Below, in pieces: positions 34,358 through 42,701 of a stretch of DNA of 44,699 nt. The stretch covers positions 1-44,699 of the forward strand of contig JAKQII010000154.1 in assembly GCA_029557535.1 (NCBI GenBank). Reading direction: 5' to 3'. Position numbers and translations under genes: made by a program. Positions within the stretch are counted from its first letter, which is position 1, and every line of letters begins with the position of its first letter. The stretch is from Acidobacteriota bacterium. Lineage in GTDB: Bacteria > Acidobacteriota > Blastocatellia > Pyrinomonadales > Pyrinomonadaceae. The notes beneath the pieces were generated by a model, which worked only from the letters and a program-made list of their open reading frames with translations, was not told where the DNA came from and made no database searches.

Positions 34358-34555
34358 TTGAAACCTTCGCCGCAGCGGCTCAATATCCTGTCACGACTCG
34401 CAAAACAAGGAGCCGATGACCGGCAAATTGCCTCAGCCGGGCATTACCGTGCACTTTCGGTCAGCGAATCAACTGTCGAGCGTCCGTGAATATCGAGAGT
34501 TGTTGATCTGCAACAAGGTCGATTGTGACGAGCGGTACTTGATCTGAAGAGTTTG

Positions 34556-34659
34556 GTATTGCTGCGCCCCTGCGGGGCTTGGATTCGGTTCTCGCCGTCA
34601 TCCCCAGGCTTGCTCCGCGCGCCCGGGTTATCGCTTCCGCGCACCTGCGGGGCTCAATA
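34556..34659 (-). repeat. REP-like element, copy 2 (inverted)
   Basis: Read on the minus strand it begins ATTGAGCCCCGCAGGTGCGC, has GGAGCAAGCCTGGGGAT in the middle and ends AGCCCCGCAGGGGCGCAGC, the same layout as copy 1 with many substitutions. The 198 bp between the copies has no gene. Together they make an inverted pair like a REPIN or a decayed non-autonomous element. Confidence 0.75.
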
Positions 34660-34722
34660 CCTCTTTCTCGTGGACGAGCGGCAAGAACACACCAAACTTC
34701 GACGCATTTTTCCGACAGGTTC

Positions 34723-34774
34723 CTTGAATCTTAAATCTGGAATATCTGGAATCTTGAATCTGGATCCTGGAATC
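34723..34774. repeat. TTGAATC/TGGAATC array after the histidine kinase gene
   Basis: Units of CTTGAATC, TCTGGAATA, TCTTGAATC and TCCTGGAATC run up to the histidine kinase stop codon (minus strand). Period is 7-8 bp. Confidence 0.65.
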
Positions 34775-36832
34775 TCACAGCCTCGGAAGCGCAATGCTGA
34801 ATTTCGATCCGGTGCCGACCTCAGATTCGACGCTCACCGTGCCGCCGTGTTGTTCGGCGACTTCCTTCACGAGCGCCAGTCCAAGGCCTGTCGATTCTTC
34901 TTCCTTGTCCTGTCCGTCACGTGCGACCCGATAGAACTTTTGCCAGATCTTTTCGTGCTCGCTGCGGTCGATCCCATAGCCTCGGTCCTCGACCACGACG
35001 CGCAGAAAGTCGGCCTCGAGGATCGTTGAGATCATGACTTGTGTGCGTTCGGGGCTATAGCGGATCGCGTTGTCGACCAGGTTCGCGAGCGCGCGGCGGA
35101 TCAATCCGTTGTCGGCTGCGATCGGCGGCAGGTTCGATGCATTTTTCCCGACAAGGCGGATCCGCTTCTTTTTCGCCGTCTCCTGGAATTCGTTGACGAC
35201 ATCCGTGACGACCGTATCGAGTTTGACGGCCGATTTCGTGACTTCCTGTTTGTCTGACTGTTCGAGATTCGAGACCGAGAGGAACGTCGAGAGCATTTTC
35301 GACAAGCGTTGCGATTCGTTGGCGATGATCTCGACGAACTCGCGATTCTCGGCCGCGATCGATTCATCCATCAGCAGAAGTTCGGCAAACCCCTTAATGC
35401 TCGTTACAGGCGTCCGGAGTTCGTGCGACATCAGTTTCGTCATGTCCGAACGCAGTTTCTCGTTCTCCTTGATCGCGGTGATATCGCTCAGCGTGATCAG
35501 AAAGCACGCGGGTTTTAGGGCGACGTTCGTTGCGTGGATCGAGACGTTGTCGGACGGTACCTTAACGAGCGAGATCTGGAGAGCGAGGATTCGGTTTCGG
35601 TCTTCGAAAACGAGTTCGTTTTCGTACGCTTCACCGGTCTGAAGAACGCGCCTGATCGCGAGATGAGGTTCGCTGAATGATTCGGTCTTGAAATTCGTCA
35701 GAAGTCCGAAAAGATCGAGATCGAACAACTGCGCCGATCCCATATCGACCAGATGCCGCATCTGCCGGTTCACGTACGCGATGGTGCCGTCAAGATAAGC
35801 GATCGCATGGGCTTCCTTCAGGTATGAACTCGCGACCGAGCCGAAAGATTGTTCCTTGATCAGACTGTTGATCAAGCTGATCGTTCCGATTCGGTTCTCG
35901 GCAGAATTCGTCGACAGAAAACTCCACCAGAAAGTGTTCGGAAGCTCCTTGTCCTGCAATTCCTTGCGCTGAAAGTTGCGCGCCAGCTGATCGCAGAAGG
36001 CTTCGAGCAGATGCTGGTCGGCGCGTTCGAAATTTTGATGAACGCGAACGAATAATACGCCGACCGCGATCCCCTCGCTGACGAGCGGCAACGCGATGCG
36101 CGCTGATCGCGATTCGTTGTTGTCGGTGTGCAGAATGGTTCTCCGTTCCGAAAATGCTCGCTCGCAAAACGCGATCGTATCACGCCATTCCGCCTGCCGG
36201 AGCCGCAATTCGCTTTCAGGTCTGCCGTTGCGGGATCGGCCGAGCGGACGGAAGTTACCGTCTTCGTCGATGCGAAATACGATCGCTTCGGACAACGGAA
36301 GAACGGTTTCGAGAAGCCGGAGCCCGAGTTCGACCCTGATTTCGGCGGGCTTTAGCTCGATCCGGTTGCCGGTTGTCGCGAGTGTCACAAGGCTTTCGGT
36401 CAATTCCTGATCGATCCGCCAGATCTTGCGCAAATGCACCGCGAAGACCGTCGCGAGCGCGATGAAGCCGATCCGCATGAAATACAGATTGACACCGAAA
36501 TAGTAGAGGGCAAATATGTTTACGCCGAGGAAAGCGACGAGTCCGGCGAGCGTGATCGGAAGCACGTAGCGGATCGAGTACTTGTTTGCAAAATACCCGA
36601 CCCCAAGGCCGATCAGGATAAAGATCGGATAAAACCACCAATTTACGGAGACCTTTCCGGCCGGAACGAACTTATGCAGGAAGAGGATGTAGTAAAGTGC
36701 CGAGTCCCAAAGAATGATGTTGACGGTCGTAACCGCGAGCGGAAGCGCGATTTGCGATAGAAGTTTTCCGGTGGTAGTGGCGGTCATCGGTCGGAGTGGG
36801 GAAGGCACGGGGCGCAAAACAATGTTTTGCAC
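34775..36832 (-). CDS. Membrane sensor histidine kinase (GAF-PAS-HisKA-HATPase)
   Basis: A 685-residue sensor kinase. Several N-terminal transmembrane helices (about 25-135) are followed by a GAF-like domain (about 160-290), a PAS domain (AIAYLDGTIAYVNRQMRHLV) and the kinase core: H box MSHELRTPVTSIKGFAELL, N box LANLVDNAIRYSPE, G1 VEDRGYGID and G2 STGLGLALVKEVAEQHGG. It autophosphorylates the H-box histidine and passes phosphate to a response regulator, which is not encoded nearby (an orphan kinase). The start is GTG 36832, with GAGG upstream; ATG 36787 is an alternative 15 codons in. Confidence 0.92.
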   Translation of the reverse strand: MQNIVLRPVPSPLRPMTATTTGKLLSQIALPLAVTTVNIILWDSALYYILFLHKFVPAGKVSVNWWFYPIFILIGLGVGYFANKYSIRYVLPITLAGLVAFLGVNIFALYYFGVNLYFMRIGFIALATVFAVHLRKIWRIDQELTESLVTLATTGNRIELKPAEIRVELGLRLLETVLPLSEAIVFRIDEDGNFRPLGRSRNGRPESELRLRQAEWRDTIAFCERAFSERRTILHTDNNESRSARIALPLVSEGIAVGVLFVRVHQNFERADQHLLEAFCDQLARNFQRKELQDKELPNTFWWSFLSTNSAENRIGTISLINSLIKEQSFGSVASSYLKEAHAIAYLDGTIAYVNRQMRHLVDMGSAQLFDLDLFGLLTNFKTESFSEPHLAIRRVLQTGEAYENELVFEDRNRILALQISLVKVPSDNVSIHATNVALKPACFLITLSDITAIKENEKLRSDMTKLMSHELRTPVTSIKGFAELLLMDESIAAENREFVEIIANESQRLSKMLSTFLSVSNLEQSDKQEVTKSAVKLDTVVTDVVNEFQETAKKKRIRLVGKNASNLPPIAADNGLIRRALANLVDNAIRYSPERTQVMISTILEADFLRVVVEDRGYGIDRSEHEKIWQKFYRVARDGQDKEEESTGLGLALVKEVAEQHGGTVSVESEVGTGSKFSIALPRL

Positions 36833-36913
36833 ATAGATTATGCCTCATTAAGTGATTCGATTTCAAGACTTTTGTGGCCGCGGACCGACGGCTTCGGCCG
36901 AACGGGATCGTGT

Positions 36914-36942
36914 TTGCCCTTTTATTCGAAAACCTACATAAT
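36914..36942 (+). promoter_or_regulatory. Candidate sigma-70-type promoter for DUF4149 gene
   Basis: TTGCCC (36914-36919) and CATAAT (36937-36942) are separated by 17 bp, with the start codon 17 bp further on. The leader would be very short and there is no Shine-Dalgarno sequence. Pattern evidence only. Confidence 0.4.
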
Positions 36943-36959
36943 TAACACTTGCAGCGGCC

Positions 36960-37502
36960 ATGAAATTCTTCTCGAATATCCGATTATTGCTCCTCGCGAT
37001 GTGGCTCGGCGCGGCTGTTTTCTTCAGCTTCGCAACGGCTCCCGGAGCATTTTCGGTCTTGCGGTCGCTCGAAATCCAGAATACTCAGCAGATTGCCGGC
37101 TCGTTGGTGTCGTTCAACCTGAAGATGGTTAATTTCAGCGGCCTCGGCATCGGCTTGATCCTGCTACTGACGACGTTTGCGAACCCGAAGGGGGCGAATA
37201 AGATACTGATCTGGTTTGAGCGTTTTTTGCTGGCGTTGACGGCGGCCGCGTGTGCGGTCGGGCAGTTTGTCATAGGTTTCTGGTTGGCGTTTATAAGGAC
37301 CGAGATCGGTCGGCCGATCGATGAACTCGCCGCCGACGACCCCACGCGCCTCCGGTTCGACACGCTTCACGAGTATTCCGTTTGGGTTCTGGTGACGGCG
37401 ATGATCGCCGCCCTGCTTGCATTCTTGCTGATTTCAACAAAGGATTTTACGGCACCTTCAAAATCCGATCCGCTCGATTTCCAAAAGGATTTTAAGATCT
37501 AA
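36960..37502 (+). CDS. DUF4149-like membrane protein
   Basis: A 180-residue protein with four transmembrane helices: MKFFSNIRLLLLAMWLGAAVFF, VNFSGLGIGLILLLTTFA, FLLALTAAACAVGQFVIGFW and VWVLVTAMIAALLAFLLI. The opening helix with conserved WLGAAVFFSFATAPGAF and the later RFDTLHEYSVWV match DUF4149 proteins, whose function is unknown. It is followed four bases later by the GrdB-like gene, so the two are co-transcribed. Confidence 0.82.
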   Translation: MKFFSNIRLLLLAMWLGAAVFFSFATAPGAFSVLRSLEIQNTQQIAGSLVSFNLKMVNFSGLGIGLILLLTTFANPKGANKILIWFERFLLALTAAACAVGQFVIGFWLAFIRTEIGRPIDELAADDPTRLRFDTLHEYSVWVLVTAMIAALLAFLLISTKDFTAPSKSDPLDFQKDFKI

Positions 37503-37506
37503 ACGT

Positions 37507-38298
37507 ATGGACGTCATTGAAAAGCTTGACGAGTTTTCAAACCGATTCCGCTCTTGGGGCGCCAACGAGAAGCTCTCCGGATACCCGTTCGTCGAGAACA
37601 TCCGTGCACCGTTCGCGCCGGCGCGGCGCGCGCTGCCGATGACAAACTTGGCGCTGATTGCCTCAGCCGGCGCCTATATCGACGGCACCGATCCGTTCGA
37701 CCTCGAGTCAAAGGACGGAGACCTGAATTTCAGGGAGATCCCGGTTGAGGTCGAGGCCGGCGATCTTTTGTATTCCGCGAAAGGTTACGATCCGGCGGCA
37801 GTTACGGAAGACCGCAATTCGCTCGTACCGATCGACCGGCTTCTCGAGTACGAAGCGAATGCGGTGATCGGTCGTTTGAACCATGTTTGGTGGAGTTTGT
37901 CACCCTGGATCCCGAATGCCGCCAAGGTGGCGACCGAAATGGGGCCGAAGATCGCCGATCGGCTTGCCTCGCATGACGTTCAGGCCGCGATTCTGATTCC
38001 GGCCTCGCGGCTTTGTCATCAAACGCTCGGCATTGTTGCGCGTGCGATCGAGATGAAGGGCATCTCAACGATGATCGTCTCGGTTGACCGAAAGGTCACC
38101 GACATGGTCCGGCCGCCGCGAACCGCATACTATTCGGGCGATTTCGGAGCGGTCGCGGGCAAGCCGAATTGGCGTGAATATCAGCTTCGGGTGCTCGATG
38201 AGGCGATTCGTTGGATCGAGACATTCGATCAGCCGGGTTCGCGAAAGCTCGGTGTAGAGCTCGAGACGAAAACGGAAGCCGCCCGCGGCGAACGCTGA
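37507..38298 (+). CDS. GrdB-like protein (glycine/sarcosine/betaine reductase B family), no selenocysteine
   Basis: A 263-residue protein resembling the selenoprotein-B family of glycine/betaine/proline reductases. Matching segments: TNLALIASAGAYIDGTDPFD, GDLNFREIPVE, GYDPAAVTEDRNSLVPIDRL, and AAILIPASRLCHQTLGIVARAIE. True GrdB enzymes have a selenocysteine UxxC centre; here the reading frame has no internal TGA and C189 (RLCHQT) is the only obvious redox residue in that region. The protein is also shorter than clostridial GrdB, and no GrdA, GrdC or GrdE partners are present. It therefore probably does something other than amino-acid reduction. It follows the DUF4149 gene by four bases. Confidence 0.8.
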   Translation: MDVIEKLDEFSNRFRSWGANEKLSGYPFVENIRAPFAPARRALPMTNLALIASAGAYIDGTDPFDLESKDGDLNFREIPVEVEAGDLLYSAKGYDPAAVTEDRNSLVPIDRLLEYEANAVIGRLNHVWWSLSPWIPNAAKVATEMGPKIADRLASHDVQAAILIPASRLCHQTLGIVARAIEMKGISTMIVSVDRKVTDMVRPPRTAYYSGDFGAVAGKPNWREYQLRVLDEAIRWIETFDQPGSRKLGVELETKTEAARGER

Positions 38299-38307
38299 CT
38301 TCCGAAG

Positions 38308-38329
38308 GCCCGACATTGGTCGGGCTTTT
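38308..38329 (+). terminator. Rho-independent terminator after the GrdB-like gene
   Basis: GCCCGAC and GTCGGGC pair around ATTG, followed by TTTT. It lies nine bases after the stop codon. Confidence 0.85.
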
Positions 38330-38334
38330 CGTTT

Positions 38335-38497
38335 CAAGATTCCAACGGCCGAAGGCCGATTCCAGAAATTCCAAGAATTCCAGAAAGGAAAGAGTGAAAA
38401 ATTGAACTTGATCTGCTCGATTTCCGGGAAGCTGGAATCGACATCCGTACGCTGGAATCCTCGATTTTGGAATCTTGGAATTTTGGAATCTGAGTAC
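38335..38497. repeat. ATTCCAA/TGGAATC repeat arrays
   Basis: GATTCCAA, GATTCCAG, ATTCCAAG and ATTCCAG units on the left and TGGAATC, TTGGAATC, TTGGAATT units on the right (38448-38490), so the halves are in opposite orientation. It fills the gap between convergent genes; the right half ends eight bases from the DUF2585 stop. Confidence 0.75.
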
Positions 38498-39076
38498 CTA
38501 AATCCCCATCTGCCAGTTCTTCACGGCGTCTATCGGACGGATGAGCATGACGATGTTGAGCAGCAGGCCGTCCCGGATCCAGAACATGAGCAGGAGTTCG
38601 ACCGCGACAAAAAATAACAGCGAACGAATCCAGCCGAGTCGCACGGCGAGCGCAAAACCGACGGCGCATGCGATCACGTCACCGAGGGAATTCATCACCG
38701 AATCGCCGAAATAGTCGAGCGATGCCGTGTTCTCACGGTATTTTTCGATAATGAAATTGCTGTTCTCGAGCAGTTCCCACGCGCATTCGGCGGTCATCGC
38801 GATTGCGAAACGCCACGAAACCGAGAGCTTCGACAGAAGCGCACCGGTCACCCAGAAGAACAAAACGCCGTGAAGAACGTGCGTGAAGCTGTATGGATCG
38901 AACAGGTGTTGCGAAGTATGGCTGCTGTTCCAGGCCTCAGGAACGTAAATCCGCAGATCCCCCAACTTACACCACCACAGTCGGCCCTGACCGCGCAGCG
39001 ACGCGATCATGAGCACTGCCGCCACTATTGACGCCGTAAGCGGAAGAGACGATTTTCGCAAACTGAAACTGATCAT
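38498..39076 (-). CDS. DUF2585 (UPF0314) membrane protein
   Basis: A 192-residue membrane protein with the strongly conserved DUF2585 pattern: GRLWWCKLGDLRIYVPEAWN, SSHTSQHLFDPYSFTHVLHG, AECAWELLENSNFIIEKYRE, ASLDYFGDSVMNSLGDVIAC, IRDGLLLNIVMLI and the C-terminal NWQ. Five or so transmembrane helices are expected. Conserved His, Asp, Glu and Cys in the first half suggest a catalytic or metal site, but the function is unknown. It stands alone on the minus strand between two plus-strand units. Confidence 0.9.
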   Translation of the reverse strand: MISFSLRKSSLPLTASIVAAVLMIASLRGQGRLWWCKLGDLRIYVPEAWNSSHTSQHLFDPYSFTHVLHGVLFFWVTGALLSKLSVSWRFAIAMTAECAWELLENSNFIIEKYRENTASLDYFGDSVMNSLGDVIACAVGFALAVRLGWIRSLLFFVAVELLLMFWIRDGLLLNIVMLIRPIDAVKNWQMGI

Positions 39077-39194
39077 CCGAGCGCCTCGATTCTACAAGCA
39101 ATCGATCCTATTTGCGAAAGAGATTCTAATATCAAATCGTTTCGCCGCGATCGTTTCCTCGTGTTAACTTAATGAATCTGCGTGTTTAACGGTC

Positions 39195-40709
39195 ATGGAT
39201 CGAGCTGAAATGCGGGCCCGGGCGGGCGCGATCGACACAATTTGGGATTTCCTTATCATCGGCGGCGGCGCGACCGGTCTGGGGTGCGCCGTCGACGCCG
39301 CGTCGCGCGGATTTTCGGTTCTCCTGCTCGAGCAAAACGACTTTGGAAAGGGTACATCGAGCCGATCCACAAAGCTTGTTCACGGCGGAGTGCGCTACCT
39401 CGCGCAGGGCAACCTCAAACTCGTTCAGGAAGCGCTCAAGGAACGCGGGATGCTTTTGAAGAACGCTCCGCACATGGTTTCCAAACAGGCGTTCGTGATC
39501 CCGGTCTACAGTTATTGGGACAAGTTCTTCTACGGCGCCGGACTCAAGACCTACGGCCTGCTGTCCGGAAAATACGGATTCGGCAGGTCGGAGATCCTGT
39601 CGCGAACGGAAACGCTGCGACGACTTCCGACGATCCGAAAGGAAGGACTCGACGGCGGTGTTCTTTACTACGACGGTAAGTTCGACGACGCCCGGCTGCT
39701 CGTCGATCTGGCCGCGACGGCGGCGTCCAATGGCGCGGTGCCCCTCAACCACGTTCGGGTTTTCTCTCTTCAGCGAAACGATGCGGGCAGAATAACCGGC
39801 GCCGCCTGCTCGGACGAACTGACCGGACAGGTGTTCGTTGCACGGGCCCGCGCCGTGATCAACGCCACCGGACCGTTCTGTGATTCGGTCCGCCGGATGT
39901 CCGATCCGTCGGCCGAGAATCTGATCGCGCCGAGTCAGGGCGTGCATCTGGTGCTCGATTCAAAATTCCTGTCCGGTACGAGCGCCCTGATGGTTCCAAA
40001 GACGAGCGACCGGCGCGTTCTTTTCGCGGTTCCGTGGCATGGTCGCGCGGTTTTCGGAACAACCGACACGCCCGTAAAGAAACCCGAACTCGAACCCCGC
40101 GCGCTTGAACAAGAGATCGACTTCATTCTCGAAACTGCAGCCGAATACATCGCCGATCCGCCAAGACGATCCGACATTCTGAGCGTTTTCACCGGCATTC
40201 GCCCGCTCGTCAAGTCGTCCGGCGCGACGAACACCGCGGTCCTTTCCCGCGATCACACGACCCAGATCGACCTCGGCGGGTTGGTCACGATCACGGGCGG
40301 GAAATGGACGACCTACCGTCGGATGGCGGAAGACGCGGTCAATCAGGCGTCCGAGCATCACGGGATCGAGCGGCGCAAATGCGTCACCGCGGATCTCCCG
40401 ATAACCGATTCAAAGACCGCTGCCGACGACCTCGCCGAATCCGATCCAAAACTCGCCGAATTACTCCATCCCGCCTTCGAGTACCGCGCCGCGGATGTTG
40501 TCGCCGCGGTCAGATCCGAGCTCGCGGCAACGCTCGAAGATGTATTGGCACGTCGCACCCGTGCACTTTTCCTCGACGCCAGGGCCGCGATCGAGATCGC
40601 GCCGAAAGTTGCCGCGATAATGGCGGCGGACCTCGGTGAATCCGAGTCCTGGATTGCCGATCAGCTCAAATCGTTTAACACGGTCGCGGACGGATTCCTT
40701 CCGGACTGA
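39195..40709 (+). CDS. glpD: FAD-dependent glycerol-3-phosphate dehydrogenase
   Basis: A 504-residue peripheral membrane flavoenzyme oxidising glycerol-3-phosphate to dihydroxyacetone phosphate and passing electrons to quinone. FAD-binding GGGATG (23-28) after a beta strand, LLLEQNDFGKGTSSRSTKLVHGGVRYL, MLLKNAPHM, the substrate-side FTGIRPLVK, and ITGGKWTTYRRMAEDAV are all typical. The C-terminal helical domain is present. No glpK or glpF is nearby, so it may serve lipid or host-independent glycerol-phosphate turnover. Confidence 0.95.
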   Translation: MDRAEMRARAGAIDTIWDFLIIGGGATGLGCAVDAASRGFSVLLLEQNDFGKGTSSRSTKLVHGGVRYLAQGNLKLVQEALKERGMLLKNAPHMVSKQAFVIPVYSYWDKFFYGAGLKTYGLLSGKYGFGRSEILSRTETLRRLPTIRKEGLDGGVLYYDGKFDDARLLVDLAATAASNGAVPLNHVRVFSLQRNDAGRITGAACSDELTGQVFVARARAVINATGPFCDSVRRMSDPSAENLIAPSQGVHLVLDSKFLSGTSALMVPKTSDRRVLFAVPWHGRAVFGTTDTPVKKPELEPRALEQEIDFILETAAEYIADPPRRSDILSVFTGIRPLVKSSGATNTAVLSRDHTTQIDLGGLVTITGGKWTTYRRMAEDAVNQASEHHGIERRKCVTADLPITDSKTAADDLAESDPKLAELLHPAFEYRAADVVAAVRSELAATLEDVLARRTRALFLDARAAIEIAPKVAAIMAADLGESESWIADQLKSFNTVADGFLPD

Positions 40710-40898
40710 ACTATCGAAATCATGAAAACTTTCCGGCCTTTCGCGTGAAATTTCCCGATTTCACAAGTCTGCGCGGTCCCGTTGTGCGAATTCAAAGGAC
40801 TTCGGTGCGGCACGCGCGTTGCGCTCAAATCGTTGAACGACGACGCGCCGGATCGCGGGCTAACGCCGGCGGTCCGCCGAAGATCGGGAGGTGTGAAA

Positions 40899-42455
40899 AT
40901 GAGGAATTCGACAGCAATTTTGGGAGCGCTTGGCTTTGGTGCCGGTTTAATGTACTTCCTTGATCCGGACCGCGGCCGAAGGCGGCGCGTGATGGTGGCC
41001 GACAAGGCACTGCATCTGTCAAAGAAGTGCGATTGGGAGGCGCGAAGGAAGGCGGCCGACGTGTGCAATCGCGTTTCGGGACTGATCGTTGAAACCGAGA
41101 AGCTCTTCGCTTCTGAACAGTTGACGGACGGGCAGATCGAGGGCCGGATCCGCGCGCGGCTTGGTCACGTCTGCGACAATCCGTCAGCGATAAAGACGAT
41201 CGTTCAAAACGGTGCCGTGATGCTTGAGGGGCACGTCCTGAGTGACGAATACAAGGCGGTTCGCGGTGAAGTGGACGCGATCGCGGGAGCGGGCCGTGTT
41301 ATCGACAGGCTCGAGATCCACGATTCAAAGGACGATCATCCGGCGCTCAGGCATCGGCATCGTGAACGGGATACCGAGCGATGGTCGCCGGGAATGCGGG
41401 CCGCGGCGGCATCCGCAGGCGGTGGCCTGTTGTTGTTCGGGCTCGGCAAGCGAAACCTGGCGGCGTCGGTCCTGTCCGCGGCGGGCATCGGGTTGCTCGC
41501 GCGTTCGGCGGCGAACCGGCCGCTGAGTGATCTGCTCGCGACCGGTGAGTGGAAGGCGCTGCATGTCGATAAAACGATCAACACCGGGGTCGCCCGCGAT
41601 CGGCTTTTCGATATCTTGAAATACCCGCAGTATTTCCCGAATTTCATGCGTCACGTACGGAAGGTCGAACCGATCGGTGACCGCCGCTTTCGGTGGACCG
41701 TCGACGGGCCGGTCGGGACCGAGGTGAACTGGACGGTGAGGATAACCGGAGCGGCACCGAACGAGGAGATCCACTGGGCCGGCGCCGACGGCGAAGAGCA
41801 TTGGGGATTCATCCGGCTCGAAACCGCTGAAATGGGAATGACCCGGCTCCATTTCGAGATGAACTACGTTCCGGCCGCCGGTCGCGCCGGACAGGTATTC
41901 GCGCAGTTGTTCGGGGCCGACCCGAAATCGATCCTCGACGACGATCTTCTGCGGCTCAAGACGTATCTCGAAAAAGGAAAACTTCCGCACGACGCCGCTG
42001 CCCGTCGTTATGAAACTGCGAGCAGTGAGCTTCGCGTCGCGGACGTGATGACGCAGAGCGTCGCTGCGGCGACGGTCGACACGAGTCTGCACGATGTCGC
42101 GCAGATGATGGCCGACTTCGATTGCGGGGCGATCCCGGTGGTCGATCGTGACGGCGGACTTCATCCTGTCGGAATGATCACCGACCGCGACCTCGCGCTT
42201 CGCACGGTCGCGCACAACAAGAATCCGCTGACGATGATCGCCGGCGAAGTGATGACCGACAACGTGATCGCGGTGAATCCCGAGACGAACGTCGAGGAAT
42301 GCATCGAGAAGATGGAACTCGCGCAGGTCCGTCGGATCGCCGTCGTTGACGATGCGGGCAAACTTTGCGGAATGATCTCGCAGAGCGATATCGCGCTGCG
42401 AGCGCCGGCGATGGACACCGCCGAGCTCGTCCGCGACATCTCGCTCGGTGCGTAA
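40899..42455 (+). CDS. Membrane-linked BON-SRPBCC-CBS fusion protein
   Basis: A 518-residue multidomain protein. Order: hydrophobic N-terminal helix ending LDPDRGRRRR (5-30), BON domain (76-143), a glycine-rich hydrophobic hairpin (167-206), an SRPBCC/polyketide-cyclase-like domain (217-360: HVDKTINTGVARDRLFDILKYPQYFPNFM, EIHWAGADGEEHWG, TRLHFEMNY) and a CBS pair (377-518: VADVMTQSVAAATVDTSL, GAIPVVDRDG, GMITDRDLAL, VMTDNVIAVNPETNVEECIEKM, RRIAVVDDAG, GMISQSDIAL). CBS pairs sense adenosyl ligands; BON binds phospholipid; SRPBCC binds hydrophobic ligands. The start is ATG 40899 because GGGAGG lies seven bases upstream; longer frames lack this. Confidence 0.87.
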   Translation: MRNSTAILGALGFGAGLMYFLDPDRGRRRRVMVADKALHLSKKCDWEARRKAADVCNRVSGLIVETEKLFASEQLTDGQIEGRIRARLGHVCDNPSAIKTIVQNGAVMLEGHVLSDEYKAVRGEVDAIAGAGRVIDRLEIHDSKDDHPALRHRHRERDTERWSPGMRAAAASAGGGLLLFGLGKRNLAASVLSAAGIGLLARSAANRPLSDLLATGEWKALHVDKTINTGVARDRLFDILKYPQYFPNFMRHVRKVEPIGDRRFRWTVDGPVGTEVNWTVRITGAAPNEEIHWAGADGEEHWGFIRLETAEMGMTRLHFEMNYVPAAGRAGQVFAQLFGADPKSILDDDLLRLKTYLEKGKLPHDAAARRYETASSELRVADVMTQSVAAATVDTSLHDVAQMMADFDCGAIPVVDRDGGLHPVGMITDRDLALRTVAHNKNPLTMIAGEVMTDNVIAVNPETNVEECIEKMELAQVRRIAVVDDAGKLCGMISQSDIALRAPAMDTAELVRDISLGA

Positions 42456-42530
42456 TTTCAGCCGCTCAGGACGCCGATTAAAATTCGAATCGTTCCCGAG
42501 CCGGCTCTGAAAATTCGATCAAAAAAAGAG

Positions 42531-42560
42531 TTGATTCGACAACGCGTTTCGTGCTAAAAC
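42531..42560 (+). promoter_or_regulatory. Candidate promoter
   Basis: TTGATT and TAAAAC are separated by 18 bp in the 246-bp gap before the unknown 384-residue protein. The rest of the gap (leader of about 135 nt) shows no hairpin or repeat that I can identify. Confidence 0.25.
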
Positions 42561-42701
42561 ACTCGCACATTTACGAAACAACGATCGCACCGCCTTGGTC
42601 GATCCTTACTCACTCAAACCAAGACCTCGCTTAACAGCGAAAGGAAAACCAAACCTTAGACCGTCGGACCGACCTTTTGTCGTGCCCGCATCTTCACCCA
42701 T

